The notes under the pieces were generated by a model, which saw only the letters and a list, made by a program, of their open reading frames with translations, did not search any database and was not told where the DNA came from. Positions 48,864 through 58,377 of a stretch of DNA of 64,000 bases are shown here, in pieces. The first letter of the stretch is position 1. Every line of letters starts with the position of its first letter. The position numbers were made by a program, and so were the translations under genes. The stretch comes from Streptosporangium sandarakinum (lineage in GTDB: Bacteria; Actinomycetota; Actinomycetes; Streptosporangiales; Streptosporangiaceae), in NCBI RefSeq assembly GCF_013409935.1, contig NZ_JACCCO010000001.1, forward strand, positions 1,116,001-1,180,000, given 5' to 3'.

Positions 48864-49280
48864 TCAGTGGGCGGTCAGGCGGCCGGACAGCCGCCGGCGC
48901 ATCAGGCCGGCGATGGCGTCGGCGAGCGTCACCGGGTCGATCGGCTGCGGCACGACGGCGTCGGCCCGCGACCACTCCGCCAGCCAGCGGTCGTCCCGGC
49001 GGGCGATCAGCAGGCAGATCGGCGGGCAGTCGTAGACCTCGTCCTTGGCCTGGCGGGCCACCCCCATGCCGCCGGCCGGCTGGGCCTCCGCGTCGAGCAC
49101 CGCCACGTCGATCTCGCCGGAGTCGAAGTGCTGGACGACCTTGGCGTGGGTGGCGCACTCCACGATCTCCACGAGGGGCACGTCGGCGGCCGGGCGCCTG
49201 CCGATGGCCTGCCGCACCTTCTCCCGGGTGGCGGCGTCGTCGCTGTAGACGAGGACCCTCATCTTGTCGTCGGTGCTCAC
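48864..49280 (-). CDS. Stand-alone atypical receiver-domain protein
   Basis: 138 residues with a CheY-like fold: [87 protein letters not shown]. The acidic pair and the phospho-acceptor Asp are present, but the conserved switch Thr is not apparent and the invariant Lys before Pro is Gln (VPQPID), so phosphorylation may not operate in the usual way. There is no output domain. GTG 49280 is used; ATG 49262 (MRVLVYSDD) is an alternative. It is divergent from ctaE and directly upstream of trpD. Confidence 0.8.
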   Translation of the reverse strand: MSTDDKMRVLVYSDDAATREKVRQAIGRRPAADVPLVEIVECATHAKVVQHFDSGEIDVAVLDAEAQPAGGMGVARQAKDEVYDCPPICLLIARRDDRWLAEWSRADAVVPQPIDPVTLADAIAGLMRRRLSGRLTAH

Positions 49281-49395
49281 GGTCTGCGCTCACTCATCCC
49301 TTGTCGATGTATGGTCACCTGGGATGCTACCGGTCACCTCGCCCGCGGACCCAGGGCGGAGGTACTGACGGACGGAAAACTCCGTTCGTCCTGTT

Positions 49396-49428
49396 TACAG
49401 TGGCATTCAGGCCCCCTATCGGGGGGCC
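49396..49428 (+). promoter_or_regulatory. Possible ctaE-qcrCAB promoter with leader hairpin
   Basis: TACAGT (49396-49401) fits a -10 hexamer in a locally AT-richer patch about 60 bases upstream of ctaE. Just downstream GGCCCCC (49410-49416) pairs with GGGGGCC (49422-49428) around a five-base loop. Promoter assignment is tentative, as the -35 is not clear. Confidence 0.4.
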
Positions 49429-49459
49429 GTGCGGCGACCCGACCAGGGGAGCCGCAATA

Positions 49460-50077
49460 ATGCTGGGCGTGGCGACAGCATCCGCAATCTCAACGACGAC
49501 GACAGCACACTCGTCCCGCAGGCCCGACCTGGTCAGCGTGGGGACGATCGTCTGGCTGTCCTCCGAGCTCATGTTCTTCGCGGCGCTGTTCGCGATGTAC
49601 TTCACCATCCGGTCAGTGAGCATCGGCCGGGGCATGCCCTGGCCCGAGGCTCATCTGAACGTCCAGTTCTCGCTGGTCAACACGATCATCCTGGTCCTGT
49701 CGAGTGTGACCTGCCAGCTTGGCGTGTGGGCAGCCGAGAAGGGCCAGGTCGCCAAGCTGCGCTTCTGGTACATCGTCAGCTTCCTGATGGGCGCCGTGTT
49801 CGTCGGCGGCCAGCTGTACGAGTACAGCCAGCTGGTCCACGAGGGGCACACCCTGTCGCACTCCGCGTACGACTCGGTGTTCTACCTGACCACGGGCTTC
49901 CACGGCCTTCACGTGACCGGTGGACTGATCGCGTTCCTCTTCATGCTGGGACGCACGTACGCCGCGAAGCGCTTCACCCGTGAGCAGGCGACCAGCGCGA
50001 TCGTCGTGTCCTACTACTGGCACTTCGTCGACGTGGTCTGGATTGGCCTTTTCGTGACCATCTACGGCATTCACTAA
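49460..50077 (+). CDS. ctaE: Cytochrome c oxidase subunit III
   Basis: 205 residues with five membrane helices, the short actinobacterial form. [76 protein letters not shown] and [24 protein letters not shown] are typical. It stabilises the aa3 oxidase core in the bcc-aa3 supercomplex. ATG 49460 has GGGGAG eight bases upstream. It heads the ctaE-qcrCAB operon; qcrC starts 16 bases after its stop. Confidence 0.96.
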   Translation: MLGVATASAISTTTTAHSSRRPDLVSVGTIVWLSSELMFFAALFAMYFTIRSVSIGRGMPWPEAHLNVQFSLVNTIILVLSSVTCQLGVWAAEKGQVAKLRFWYIVSFLMGAVFVGGQLYEYSQLVHEGHTLSHSAYDSVFYLTTGFHGLHVTGGLIAFLFMLGRTYAAKRFTREQATSAIVVSYYWHFVDVVWIGLFVTIYGIH

Positions 50078-50093
50078 GGAATCGGGGATCTCT

Positions 50094-50903
50094 GTGACTA
50101 GGATCACCGCTGGACGGCGGCATCCCCTCGCGAGATACGCCGTCCTGCTTCTGGCTCTCGGGCTGCTCGGAGGTATCTACACCTTCGTGGCCTCGACGAC
50201 GGGGCGTGCCGACGCCTCCATCGCGGCGGGCCGGGCCGACGACGTAGCCGAGGGCAAGAAGCTCTTCCAGCAGAGCTGCGCCAGCTGCCACGGCTTCAAC
50301 GCCGAAGGCAGCAACGTGGCTCCGTCGCTGGTCGGCGTCGGCGCCGCGGCCGTCGACTTCCAGGTCAGCAGCGGGCGCATGCCGCTGGCCAGGCCCGAGG
50401 CCCAGGCGCCGCGCAAGCCGCCGCCCCCGTGGGTCAACGAGACGACCATCCGCCAGCTCTCGGCCTACGTCGAGTCGCTGGGCGGCGGCCCCACCGTTCC
50501 CGCGGCCGAGCAGGTCGACCCGGCCAAGGGCGACCCGGCCAAGGGCGGTGAGCTGTTCCGGGCGAACTGCATCCAGTGCCACAACTTCGTCGGCGCCGGT
50601 GGCGCTCTGACCCGGGGCAAGTACGCCCCGAACCTGACGGAGTCCACCCCGACGCAGATCTACGAGGCCATGATCACCGGCCCGCAGGCCATGCCGGTGT
50701 TCAACGACAGCATCATCACGCCCGAGCAGAAGCGGGACATGATCGCCTACATCACGGGCGTCCGCAGCCAGGTCGACCCGGGCGGCGCGGGTCTCGGCCG
50801 CATCGGCCCGGTCACCGAGGGTCTGACGGCCTGGATCGTCGGTCTCAGCCTGCTCGTCCTGGCCGCCATCTGGATCACCGCGAAGAAGCGACAGGCCAAA
50901 TGA
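50094..50903 (+). CDS. qcrC: Dihaem cytochrome c of the bcc complex
   Basis: 269 residues. An N-terminal membrane anchor (YAVLLLALGLLGGIYTFVA) is followed by two cytochrome c domains with haem motifs CASCH (about residues 62-66) and CIQCH (about 160-164), axial Met candidates in SGRMPL and AMPVF, and a C-terminal helix (AWIVGLSLLVLAAIWITA). It carries electrons from the Rieske centre to the CuA site, replacing a soluble cytochrome c in actinobacteria. The stop overlaps the qcrA ATG by four bases. Confidence 0.97.
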   Translation: MTRITAGRRHPLARYAVLLLALGLLGGIYTFVASTTGRADASIAAGRADDVAEGKKLFQQSCASCHGFNAEGSNVAPSLVGVGAAAVDFQVSSGRMPLARPEAQAPRKPPPPWVNETTIRQLSAYVESLGGGPTVPAAEQVDPAKGDPAKGGELFRANCIQCHNFVGAGGALTRGKYAPNLTESTPTQIYEAMITGPQAMPVFNDSIITPEQKRDMIAYITGVRSQVDPGGAGLGRIGPVTEGLTAWIVGLSLLVLAAIWITAKKRQAK

Positions 50904-52006
50904 CTGACAACAACCACGACATCGAACAGCCCGAGGGCCGCGTCCCCAAGCGCGTGATCGGCACTCCCTCGCCCGCCACGAGCACGTCCGTGCTCGGCGA
51001 CGACGAGCGCCCCGGGGACCAGGGTGTCCCCGGGGTCGTCCCGCAGAGCGAGGCGACCGCGAGGAAGGGTGAGCGGATCGCCGCCCTCTGCTTCCTCCTG
51101 ACCCTGCTCGGGGGCATCGCCTTCATCGCCTCCTATGTGATCTTCCAGGTCGGGGACATCGACTCCGCGCGCGCCTCCAACGTGGCCCTGGGCGGCTCGC
51201 TCGCCCTCGCGCTGCTGGCCATGGCCGCCGGCATGGTGGTCTGGGTCCGCCTGGTCATGCCGAAGTACAACATGGTCCAGGAGCGCCACACGATGGCCTC
51301 CGACGGCCGGACCCGCGAGTACGTCACCGAGACGTTCAAGCACGGCGTCGACGAGAGCGGCTTCGTCAAGCGGCCGATGCTGCGCCGTACGCTGCTGCTC
51401 GCCGCGGCCCCGCTGGGCCTGGCGCCGCTGGTCCTGCTGCGCGACCTCGGCCCCCGCTACAGCGATTTCCCCGAGAAGCTCCGGCACACCGTCTGGGGCG
51501 AGAAGACCAAGGACGGCAAGCCTCGCAGGCTCGTCGTCGAGGGCACCGGCGCGCCGATCCGCGCGGCGGACTTCAACTCCCCCGGCGGCATCCTCTCCGT
51601 GGTCCCCGAAGGGTACGAGCACGATCTGAACGCGCTGGCCAAGGCCACGCTGATCCTGCTCAAGTTCCGGCCGGAGGAGCTCAAGTCCGGCACGAACCTG
51701 AACTGGGCGCCCCAGGGCATCGTGGCGTACTCGAAGATCTGCACGCACGTCGGCTGCCCCGCGGCCCTGTACGAGCAGACCACGCACCACATCCTGTGCC
51801 CGTGCCACCAGTCCACCTTCGACGCCGCCGACGGCGCCAAGGTGATCTTCGGCCCGGCCGCCCGGCCTCTGCCCCAGCTCCCCATCGCCGTCGACGAGGA
51901 GGGCTTCCTCGTCGCCACAGCGGACTTCTCCGTCCCGCCCGGCCCCAGCTTCTGGGAGCGCGGGGACGCCGAGGCCGAGGTCCGTGAGAACGGAGGCCAC
52001 GCGTGA
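50900..52006 (+). CDS. qcrA: Rieske iron-sulfur subunit of the bcc complex
   Basis: 368 residues. A polar N-terminus (about 60 residues) precedes three membrane helices (about 62-82, 90-112, 150-170), the usual actinobacterial topology. The C-terminal Rieske domain ligates the 2Fe-2S cluster through CTHVGCP and CPCHQSTFD. The domain ends GPAARPLPQLPIAVDEEGFLVA. ATG 50900 overlaps the qcrC stop, and the stop overlaps the qcrB GTG at 52003, so translation of the three subunits is coupled. Confidence 0.97.
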   Translation: MTDNNHDIEQPEGRVPKRVIGTPSPATSTSVLGDDERPGDQGVPGVVPQSEATARKGERIAALCFLLTLLGGIAFIASYVIFQVGDIDSARASNVALGGSLALALLAMAAGMVVWVRLVMPKYNMVQERHTMASDGRTREYVTETFKHGVDESGFVKRPMLRRTLLLAAAPLGLAPLVLLRDLGPRYSDFPEKLRHTVWGEKTKDGKPRRLVVEGTGAPIRAADFNSPGGILSVVPEGYEHDLNALAKATLILLKFRPEELKSGTNLNWAPQGIVAYSKICTHVGCPAALYEQTTHHILCPCHQSTFDAADGAKVIFGPAARPLPQLPIAVDEEGFLVATADFSVPPGPSFWERGDAEAEVRENGGHA

Positions 52007-53649
52007 GCATCACGACCGTTCCGAAGCCCATCGCGGGAACGAGTTCCTTCCTCGACGACCGCCTGGGCGCCGGAAACTTCCTCAAGCGCAACCTGAGGAA
52101 GATCTTCCCCGACCACTGGTCCTTCCTGCTGGGTGAGATCGCCCTCTACTCGTTCATCGTCCTGCTGCTGACCGGCACGTTCCTGACGTTCTTCTTCAAG
52201 CCCAGCATGGGCGAGGTCCCCTACGAGGGCTCCTACGAGCCGCTCAAGGGCATCATGATGTCCGAGGCGTACGCATCGTCGCTGCACATCAGCTTCGACG
52301 TGCGCGGCGGTCTGCTGATGCGGCAGATGCACCACTGGGCGGCCCTGCTGTTCGTCGGCGGCATGATGGTGCACGCGCTCCGCGTGTTCTTCACCGGTGC
52401 GTACCGCAAGCCGCGCGAGCTGAACTGGCTGATCGGCGTCCTGCTGCTGACGCTGGCCCTGTTCGAGGGCCTGACCGGCTACTCCCTCCCCGACGACCTG
52501 CTCTCCGGCGCCGGTCTGCGGATCACCGAGGGTGTGGCGATCTCGCTGCCGCTGGTCGGCACCTGGATCACGTTCTTCCTCTTCGGCGGCGAGTACCCCG
52601 GCGAGGACGTGATCTCCCGGTTCTACTCGCTGCACATCCTGCTCATCCCGGGCATCCTCCTGGCGCTGATCACCGCCCACATGATCCTGATGTGGGTGCA
52701 GAAGCACACCCAGATGCCGGGCAAGGGCCGGACGAACGAGAACGTCGTCGGCGCCCCGTTCTACCCCGCCTTCATGGTCAAGGCCGGCGCCTACTTCATG
52801 TTCACCTTCGGCGTCATCGCGCTGCTGGGCGCCTTCGCCCAGATCAACCCGATCTGGCTGTTCGGCCCCTACACCCCGGCGGACATCTCGGCGGGTTCGC
52901 AGCCGGACTTCTACATGGGCTTCCTGGAGGGCTCCCTCCGCCTGATGCCCCCGTGGGAGATCAACATCGCCGGCTTCACCCTGCCGATGAGCGTGCTGAT
53001 CCCGGCGCTGGTCCCGATGGGGATCATCATGACGGGCCTGGCGCTGTACCCGTTCATCGAGCAGTGGGTCACCGGCGACCGCAGCGAGCACCACATCGCC
53101 GACCGGCCCCGCAACAACCCGCACCGCACCTCGATCGGCATGGCGGCGGTCACCTTCTACGGTGTCCTGTGGCTGCTGGGCGCCAACGACGAGCTGGCCT
53201 CGTTCTTCCACATCTCGCTGAACGCGACCACCTACGTCGGCCGGGTGATGGTCTTCCTCGGCCCGGCGATCGCCTACTACGTCACCTACCGGGTCTGCCT
53301 CGGCCTGCAGCGCAGCGACGCCGCGGTCATCGGGCACGGCGTGGAGTCGGGCGTCATCAAGCGCCTGCCCAACGGTGAGTACATCGAGGTCCACGTCCCG
53401 CCGAACCCGGCCATCGAGGCCCACGTGCGCGGCAAGGCGCCGGTCCCGATGCTCCCCGGTGCCGACGGCGACGGCGGCGGCGAGCGCGACGGCGTGCCGC
53501 CCAAGCAGCTGCGCGGTCCGCTCGGCAGGCTCCGCGTCAAGATGAGCCGGGCCTACGGCGGCGAGAAGATCCCGCTGGACGACGGCCACGGCCACGGCGA
53601 GGAGCACGCCGCGATCGGGTCGGGCGAGGACAGGTCCCTCACCCACTGA
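52003..53649 (+). CDS. qcrB: Cytochrome b subunit of the bcc complex
   Basis: 548 residues with eight or nine helices. Haem-ligand His pairs occur in MRQMHHWAALLFVGGMMVHALRVFF and SLHILLIPGILLALITAHMILM. The quinol-site loop shows GYSLPDDLLSG, and PPWE follows in LRLMPPWEINIAG. A long hydrophilic tail (about 430-548) rich in Gly, Asp and His (DDGHGHGEEHAA) extends beyond the core. It oxidises menaquinol and passes electrons to the Rieske and dihaem subunits. GTG 52003 overlaps the qcrA stop. A 17-bp hairpin terminates the operon 23 bases later. Confidence 0.97.
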   Translation: MSITTVPKPIAGTSSFLDDRLGAGNFLKRNLRKIFPDHWSFLLGEIALYSFIVLLLTGTFLTFFFKPSMGEVPYEGSYEPLKGIMMSEAYASSLHISFDVRGGLLMRQMHHWAALLFVGGMMVHALRVFFTGAYRKPRELNWLIGVLLLTLALFEGLTGYSLPDDLLSGAGLRITEGVAISLPLVGTWITFFLFGGEYPGEDVISRFYSLHILLIPGILLALITAHMILMWVQKHTQMPGKGRTNENVVGAPFYPAFMVKAGAYFMFTFGVIALLGAFAQINPIWLFGPYTPADISAGSQPDFYMGFLEGSLRLMPPWEINIAGFTLPMSVLIPALVPMGIIMTGLALYPFIEQWVTGDRSEHHIADRPRNNPHRTSIGMAAVTFYGVLWLLGANDELASFFHISLNATTYVGRVMVFLGPAIAYYVTYRVCLGLQRSDAAVIGHGVESGVIKRLPNGEYIEVHVPPNPAIEAHVRGKAPVPMLPGADGDGGGERDGVPPKQLRGPLGRLRVKMSRAYGGEKIPLDDGHGHGEEHAAIGSGEDRSLTH

Positions 53650-53671
53650 CCCACCGCTGATCCGCCACGGC

Positions 53672-53710
53672 AGAAGGGCCCGGACACCGCCACGGTGTCC
53701 GGGCCCTTCT
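53672..53710 (+). terminator. Terminator of the ctaE-qcrCAB operon
   Basis: AGAAGGGCCCGGACACC (53672-53688) and its exact complement (53694-53710) flank loop GCCAC. It begins 23 bases after the qcrB stop. Confidence 0.9.
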
Positions 53711-53934
53711 CCGTCTCCACAGGGCCTCTCAGGGCTCTTCCGCCGGCGTCCCGCGGGCCTGGACCGCGGCGTCCCCAGGGGCCGCCCGGGACGCCTGTAC
53801 GGGCTCACCGGCCCCCTCGACCGGTGCCCGGCCCCCGAGGCCCGCCCAGGACGTCCGTACGGGCTCACCGGCATCTCGGCCCGGGGTGGGGCGGTGGTCG
53901 CCCGTACGGCCCGCTCAGGGCGTCCGGCGGGTGG

Positions 53935-55146
53935 TCACAGCTCCTCGGTGACGAAGTGCTTGGTGCTGCTCCACTTCAGCCATTCCTTCCAGTTCTCCTG
54001 CCACTGTCCCCAGCCGTTGGTGGGCTCCAGCGGGCGCGGCGAGCCGGTGATGATGATCGGGTCGCCGATCAGCGTGTTGTCGAGGAACCACTTGGCGTCC
54101 GCCGGGCTGACGTTGACGCAGCCGTGGCTGACGTTGGAGTTGCCCTGCGAGCCGACCGACCAGGGCGCGGCGTGGACGTACTCGCCGCTGTTGGAGATCC
54201 GCACGGTGTCGTAGACGGTCATCTGGTAGTAGCCCGACTCGCCGGGGCCGATCCCCGGTGAGGTCATGACCGTGACGTTCTCCCGCGACATGGCCAGGTG
54301 GATGCCGCTGGTCGTGTAGTACTTCCACACGCCGCCCTGGCCCGCGCTCATCGGCATCACCCGCACCTTCCTGCCGTCGCGCCTGACGGTCAGGTAGTGG
54401 GTGTCGGTGCTGCCCCGGGTGATCTGCGAGCGGCCGACCTTGAAGTCCAGCGTGAGGTTCCGCTTGCCGTACAGGCCCTTGCCGCCGCGGACCCCGGCGA
54501 GGCGGGCCTCCAGCCTGACCTTGGTGTGGGCCGGCCAGAAGGTCTTGGGGCGGAAGTGCACGGTCTTGTCGTCGAACCAGTGCCAGGCGCCGGAGACCGG
54601 CTTGGACGCGGTGACCACCAGGTTCCGCTCGACCGAGACGCGGTCGGTGATCGGCTTGTCGAAGGTGAGCATGATCGGCATGCCGACGCCGACGGTCAGC
54701 CCGGTGTCGTCCTTGTTCGGCTGGACGCTCTCGATCGAGAAGGCCTCCTGGGCCTTGACCGTCGAGAAGGAGCTGGTGGTCTGGGTGAGCTTCCCGTCGG
54801 GGTTCACCGCGGTCACCGTGACCCGGTAGGAGGCCCCCGGCGGGATCGTGCCCCAGCTGTGCCAGCGGGTGCCGTCGGCGCTCAGCGCGCCCGGCAGGGG
54901 ACCCTTCCGGCCCGCGACGGTGACGTCCTTCAGGGTGCCGCCGCGCGCGGAGACCAGGATGGTCGCGTCGGTCGGCACGTTGACCGCCCCGTTGAGAGGG
55001 GTCACGGCGACGGCGGCGTCGGCGCGCGGCGTGGCGCCCGGCGTGCCCGCCGTCCGGGTGGAGGTGCTGTCCGAGCAGGAGGCGGCCGCCAGCGCCAGGG
55101 CCAGCAGGCTCACCCCCCATATCGGACCACGGATCGCCTGCCGCAC
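53935..55146 (-). CDS. L,D-transpeptidase lipoprotein with Ig-like domains
   Basis: 403 residues. Lipoprotein signal with lipobox LAAASC (Cys24). Two bacterial Ig-like domains (about 45-150, 150-265) include VTPLNGAVNVPTDATILVSARGG and ISFDKPITDR-like strands. The YkuD catalytic domain (about 270-385) has HLAMSRENVTV, YVHAAPW and the active site NSNVSHGCVNVSPADAKWF, with Cys in SHGCVN. The architecture equals mycobacterial LdtMt2-type enzymes that make 3-3 peptidoglycan cross-links and use carbapenem-sensitive catalysis. GTG 55146 has GGGAG five bases upstream. It is isolated between the qcr terminator and the ctaCDF terminator. Confidence 0.95.
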   Translation of the reverse strand: MRQAIRGPIWGVSLLALALAAASCSDSTSTRTAGTPGATPRADAAVAVTPLNGAVNVPTDATILVSARGGTLKDVTVAGRKGPLPGALSADGTRWHSWGTIPPGASYRVTVTAVNPDGKLTQTTSSFSTVKAQEAFSIESVQPNKDDTGLTVGVGMPIMLTFDKPITDRVSVERNLVVTASKPVSGAWHWFDDKTVHFRPKTFWPAHTKVRLEARLAGVRGGKGLYGKRNLTLDFKVGRSQITRGSTDTHYLTVRRDGRKVRVMPMSAGQGGVWKYYTTSGIHLAMSRENVTVMTSPGIGPGESGYYQMTVYDTVRISNSGEYVHAAPWSVGSQGNSNVSHGCVNVSPADAKWFLDNTLIGDPIIITGSPRPLEPTNGWGQWQENWKEWLKWSSTKHFVTEEL

Positions 55147-55248
55147 ATGAACTCCCTGTCCCGGTACTGAACCACTAATTCAGTTATTACCCGGAGTAAG
55201 GGGATCACTACGGAGGACATCCGTCTTGTGCAGCTAACAAACGCCAAA

Positions 55249-55281
55249 AAGCGGGCCACGGAAACTTTCCGTGGCCCGCTT
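55249..55281 (-). terminator. Rho-independent terminator of the ctaCDF operon
   Basis: Read on the minus strand, AAGCGGGCCACGGAAA and its complement form a 16-bp stem with a minimal loop, followed by a run of T (five A on the plus strand at 55246-55250). It lies about 80 bases beyond the ctaF stop. It is the clearest classic intrinsic terminator in the window. Confidence 0.9.
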
Positions 55282-55363
55282 CCAGGTCCCGCCTCCGCGG
55301 GTCCCCGTTGTGGCGGGGTCCGCAGAGGCCGGGTCCCGCGGGGTCGGGGACCGGCGGGGCCGG

Positions 55364-55759
55364 TCAGTGGGAGAAGTGCCCCCGGTAGTACTCGAAGACG
55401 AAGCCGATCATGCTCATGATGACCGCGAAGACGCCGATCATGAACAGCCACCAGCCGATGACCAGGCCGACCGCGGTGAGCGCGACGGCCAGGCAGACGA
55501 ACAGCGGCCACCAGCTGTGCGGGCTGAAGAAGCCGAGCTCCCCGGCGCCGTCGGCGATCTCGCCCTGCTTGTTGTCCTCGGGCTGGTCACCGATGCGGCG
55601 GGCGGTGTACATCAGGTAGTAGCCGATCATGAAGGCGAAGCCCACCGAGATGGCCATCGCCGTCGTGCCGACCGGTTCCTTGGACCAGTACCAGTAGACG
55701 ACGTCCACCGCGGCGAAGAAGACACCGCAGAGGATGAACAACCAGCCCTGAACCTTCAT
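55364..55759 (-). CDS. ctaF: Actinobacterial cytochrome c oxidase subunit IV
   Basis: 131 residues, four hydrophobic helices: [69 protein letters not shown] and [21 protein letters not shown]. The cytosolic loop [33 protein letters not shown] is characteristic of the actinobacterial subunit IV. It is an accessory of the aa3 oxidase. ATG 55759 overlaps the ctaD stop by four bases. It is the last gene of ctaC-ctaD-ctaF. Confidence 0.95.
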   Translation of the reverse strand: MKVQGWLFILCGVFFAAVDVVYWYWSKEPVGTTAMAISVGFAFMIGYYLMYTARRIGDQPEDNKQGEIADGAGELGFFSPHSWWPLFVCLAVALTAVGLVIGWWLFMIGVFAVIMSMIGFVFEYYRGHFSH

Positions 55760-57417
55760 CGGGCGTCCTCCAGCTCACGGGGAGCGGTCACGTGCGGGTA
55801 CTTGAGGTCGAAGGCCGGACGCTCGGAGCGGATGCGCGGCAGCGAGGTGAAGTTGTGCCGCGGCGGCGGGCAGGAGGTCGCCCACTCCAGGGAGTTGCAG
55901 TAACCCCACGGGTCGTCCACCGTGACCTTCGGCGCGTACTTGGCCGTCTTCCAGACGTTGTAGAGGAACGGCAGCGTGGAGGCGCCGAGGATGAAGGCGC
56001 CGACCGAGGAGATCATGTTCAGGTCGGTGAAGCCGTCGATCGGGCTGTAGTCGGCGTAGCGGCGCGGGAAGCCCTCGGCGCCCAGCCAGTGCTGCACCAG
56101 GAAGGTGGTGTGGAAGCCGATGAACAGCGTCCAGAAGTGCCACTTGCCCAGCCGGTCGTCCAGCATCTTGCCGGTGAACTTCGGCCACCAGAAGTAGAAG
56201 CCGGAGAACATCGCGAACACCACGGTGCCGAAGACGACGTAGTGGAAGTGCGCCACCACGAAGTAGGAGTCCGACACCTGGAAGTCCAGCGGCGGCGAGG
56301 CGAGGATGACGCCGGTCAGGCCACCGAAGAGGAAGGTGACCAGGAAGCCGATCGCGAACAGCATCGGCGACTCGAACGACAGGTGGCCCCGCCACATGGT
56401 GCCGATCCAGTTGAAGAACTTCACACCGGTCGGGACCGCGATGAGGAACGTCATGAACGAGAAGAACGGCAACAGTACCTGGCCGGTCGGGAACATGTGG
56501 TGCGCCCACACGGTGATCGACAGGCCGGCGATGACGATGGTCGCGCCGACCAGGCCGATGTAGCCGAACAGCGGCTTGCGGCTGAAGACCGGGATGACCT
56601 CGGTCACGATGCCGAAGAACGGCAGCGCGATGATGTACACCTCGGGGTGGCCGAAGAACCAGAACAGGTGCTGCCACAGGATCGGGCCGCCGGTCTCGGT
56701 GGCGAAGATCTGCGCGCCGAACTTGCGGTCGGCCTCCAGGGCCAGCAGGGCGGCGGCGAGCACCGGGAAGGCCATCAGCACCAGGATCGAGGTGAGCAGG
56801 ACGTTCCAGGTGAACAGCGGCATGCGGAACATGGTCATGCCGGGGGCGCGCATGGTGACGACCGTGGTGATGAAGTTCACCGAGCCGAGGATCGTGCCCA
56901 GACCGGAGATGGTCAGGCCCATGATCCACAGGTCGCCGCCGATGCCGGGCGAGCTGATCGCGTTCGACAGCGGGGTGTAGGCGAACCAGCCGAAGTCGGC
57001 GGCGCCGCCCGGGGTGAGGAAGCCCGACAGGGCGATGAGGCTGCCGAAGGTGAACAGCCAGTAGCTCACCATGTTCAGCCGGGGGAAGGCCACGTCCGGC
57101 GCGCCGATCTGCAGTGGCATCAGCTCGTTGGCGAAGCCGGCGAACAGCGGCGTGGCGAACATGAGCAGCATCACCGTGCCGTGCATGGTGAACAGCTGGT
57201 TGAACTGCTCGTTGGTGGTCACCTGCAGGCCCGGCTGGGCCAGCTCCGCCCGCATGATCAGCGCCATCACGCCGCCGATCAGGAAGAACACGAACGAAGT
57301 GATCAGGTAGAGGTGCCCAATGATCTTGTGATCGGTGGAGGACAGCCACTTCACGATGACGGAGCCCTTGCGCTCCGGCACCGGCATGGAGGTGAGGGGT
57401 TCGTTAAGTGCGGTCAC
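55756..57417 (-). CDS. ctaD: Cytochrome c oxidase subunit I
   Basis: 553 residues with twelve helices. Key haem-copper residues: the low-spin haem His in [12 protein letters not shown], CuB His in [11 protein letters not shown] with the linked Tyr and in WAHHMFPTG, and haem ligands in [12 protein letters not shown]. It reduces oxygen to water while pumping protons. GTG 57417 overlaps the ctaC stop (GTGA) and the stop overlaps the ctaF ATG, so all three subunits are coupled. Its length and ending ([26 protein letters not shown]) are typical of actinobacteria. Confidence 0.98.
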   Translation of the reverse strand: MTALNEPLTSMPVPERKGSVIVKWLSSTDHKIIGHLYLITSFVFFLIGGVMALIMRAELAQPGLQVTTNEQFNQLFTMHGTVMLLMFATPLFAGFANELMPLQIGAPDVAFPRLNMVSYWLFTFGSLIALSGFLTPGGAADFGWFAYTPLSNAISSPGIGGDLWIMGLTISGLGTILGSVNFITTVVTMRAPGMTMFRMPLFTWNVLLTSILVLMAFPVLAAALLALEADRKFGAQIFATETGGPILWQHLFWFFGHPEVYIIALPFFGIVTEVIPVFSRKPLFGYIGLVGATIVIAGLSITVWAHHMFPTGQVLLPFFSFMTFLIAVPTGVKFFNWIGTMWRGHLSFESPMLFAIGFLVTFLFGGLTGVILASPPLDFQVSDSYFVVAHFHYVVFGTVVFAMFSGFYFWWPKFTGKMLDDRLGKWHFWTLFIGFHTTFLVQHWLGAEGFPRRYADYSPIDGFTDLNMISSVGAFILGASTLPFLYNVWKTAKYAPKVTVDDPWGYCNSLEWATSCPPPRHNFTSLPRIRSERPAFDLKYPHVTAPRELEDAR

Positions 57418-58211
57418 TGGGCACCCGCCTGACTAGCGACGTACTGGTCGAACTCGGCCTGGGGAACGAGCTTCACCGAGAACAGCATGCGACTGTGGTC
57501 CACACCGCACAGCTCGGCGCATCGGCCGGCGTAGACGGCGGGCTTGTTGAGCGTGTCGACCTCGAACTTGTTCACGATGCCCGGGATCACGTCACGCTTG
57601 AAGTGGAAGGCCGGCACCCAGAAGGAGTGGATGACGTCCGGCGACTGCAGCTCGAACTCGACCTTCCTGTCGACCGGCAGCACCAGCTGGGGGCCGTCGG
57701 TGTAGTCGCTGACCGGCCGGCCGACGGTCTGCACCTGCTTGCCGTTGTAGTCGGTCGTGAAGCGCCAGCTCCACTGGAACGCCTCGACCTTCACCTTCAC
57801 GTCCGGCTTGCCGGACATCTTGTCGATGTAGGTCTCGTCCCGGGCGGTGAAGTAGAAGAACACGCCGACCATGATGATCGGGACCACCGTGTAGAGGATC
57901 TCGATCGGGAGGTTGTAGCGGACCTGGGGAGGCAGCTCCTCCTTCGAGTTCTTCCTCTTACGGTGGAAGGCCGCGGACCACAGGATCAGGCCCCACACGA
58001 CCACACCGGTGGCGAGAGCGGCGATCCAGGATCCGTTCCACAGACTCTGGACCGTCTCGGCCTGCTTGGTGATGCCGACGGGCATGCCGGCGCGCTTCCA
58101 CTCATCGGCACTGCACGCCGTCGCGGACACCAGCAGCAGCGCCAGAGCGGCAGCGCGTGGCACCCGGCGGCGGGCCAACGGACGCCGTGCAGAACGGCGG
58201 GTCGGACTCAC
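57414..58211 (-). CDS. ctaC: Cytochrome c oxidase subunit II
   Basis: 265 residues from GTG 58211 ([15 protein letters not shown]). An export signal ends near SATAC, probably a lipidated Cys as in other Gram-positive CtaC. Two helices (about 65-87, 108-130) are followed by the CuA domain: [22 protein letters not shown] and the binuclear site [12 protein letters not shown]. It accepts electrons from QcrC. The open frame extends to GTG 58289, adding 26 residues (MNYELLIRTNDRPG...), but a basic n-region starting at 58211 is more plausible; GTAGG lies six bases upstream of it. It is divergent from the cysteine desulfurase gene. Confidence 0.95.
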   Translation of the reverse strand: MSPTRRSARRPLARRRVPRAAALALLLVSATACSADEWKRAGMPVGITKQAETVQSLWNGSWIAALATGVVVWGLILWSAAFHRKRKNSKEELPPQVRYNLPIEILYTVVPIIMVGVFFYFTARDETYIDKMSGKPDVKVKVEAFQWSWRFTTDYNGKQVQTVGRPVSDYTDGPQLVLPVDRKVEFELQSPDVIHSFWVPAFHFKRDVIPGIVNKFEVDTLNKPAVYAGRCAELCGVDHSRMLFSVKLVPQAEFDQYVASQAGAQ

Positions 58212-58377
58212 GGATCGCCTACCCCACAGATGAAGCCCAGAAGTCACTCCTGGGCGGTCGTTTGTTCGTATTAACAACTCGTAGTTCACAGCTTTACGCT
58301 GGAGGACACACTAGCGCGGACCCGGCTCGCCCCCCCGCGCAGCCCCCGGTTCCACCACGCGGTGCGACGATTGAGGA

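Noticed and set aside
48843-49459. Tryptophan attenuator or T-box upstream of trpD
   Set aside because: No Trp-rich leader peptide or T-box motif is visible; trpD follows the receiver gene closely.
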